A stretch of 13,731 bases of DNA. It comes from CAZVKN01 sp964627035 (GTDB taxonomy: Bacteria > Electryoneota > AABM5-125-24 > Hatepunaeales > Hatepunaeaceae). Location: positions 1 through 13,731 of the forward strand of contig CAZVKN010000056.1 in the NCBI GenBank assembly GCA_964627035.1, read 5' to 3'. The stretch's first letter is position 1, and every line of letters begins with the position of its first letter. A program made the position numbers and the translations under genes. The notes beneath the pieces were generated by a model. The model saw nothing but the letters and a program-made list of their open reading frames with translations. It was not told where the DNA came from and did no database searches. Below, in pieces: positions 13,696 to 13,731 of the stretch.

Positions 13696-13731
13696 AGAAT
13701 AGTTCTTTAAGAAACAATATCTTGTATAAGT

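Overview
The window is a gene-dense stretch in which every supported protein gene lies on the minus strand, so it reads biologically from right to left. Predicted lipoproteins, an outer-membrane beta-barrel protein and complex I subunits point to a Gram-negative, respiring bacterium. The TPR, DNRLRE-like and PorV/FadL-like surface proteins fit an uncultured lineage around the FCB superphylum (for example Marinimicrobia, Calditrichota or KSB1-like groups). That placement is inference, because no rRNA or other strong taxonomic marker is present.

Right part (13731 to about 9900): a lactate-utilisation locus, with lutB (iron-sulfur LUD protein) and lutC (LUD protein). Between them sit a lipoprotein with Big-1-like immunoglobulin domains and a 229-base intergenic array of four palindromes. 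A stand-alone HicB-like antitoxin gene follows lutC. Middle (about 9900 to 5990): a surface module of a duplicated DNRLRE-like lipoprotein translationally coupled to an outer-membrane barrel, then a TPR lipoprotein. A perfect hairpin with 26-base arms separates the last two.

Left part (5978 to 2655): a housekeeping cluster rpiB-glyA-nrdR-nuoJ-nuoK, covering pentose isomerisation, one-carbon supply, control of ribonucleotide reductase, and two membrane subunits of complex I. Next, from 2629 to 345, is an A+T-rich two-gene cassette in the place where nuoL would normally follow nuoK. It encodes a DNA methyltransferase with an N-terminal HEAT-repeat domain and a CfrBI-like restriction endonuclease whose start codon overlaps the methyltransferase stop codon. 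Together they look like a type II restriction-modification system, probably acquired horizontally. An exported metallophosphoesterase begins one base after the endonuclease stop and runs off the window.

The most unusual items are the HEAT-methyltransferase fusion and a family of short intergenic palindromes whose copies differ by paired, compensatory changes. The gaps between genes are short (the longest is 229 bases). Several hold palindromic repeats rather than recognisable terminators. I saw no tRNA, rRNA, CRISPR array or transposase.
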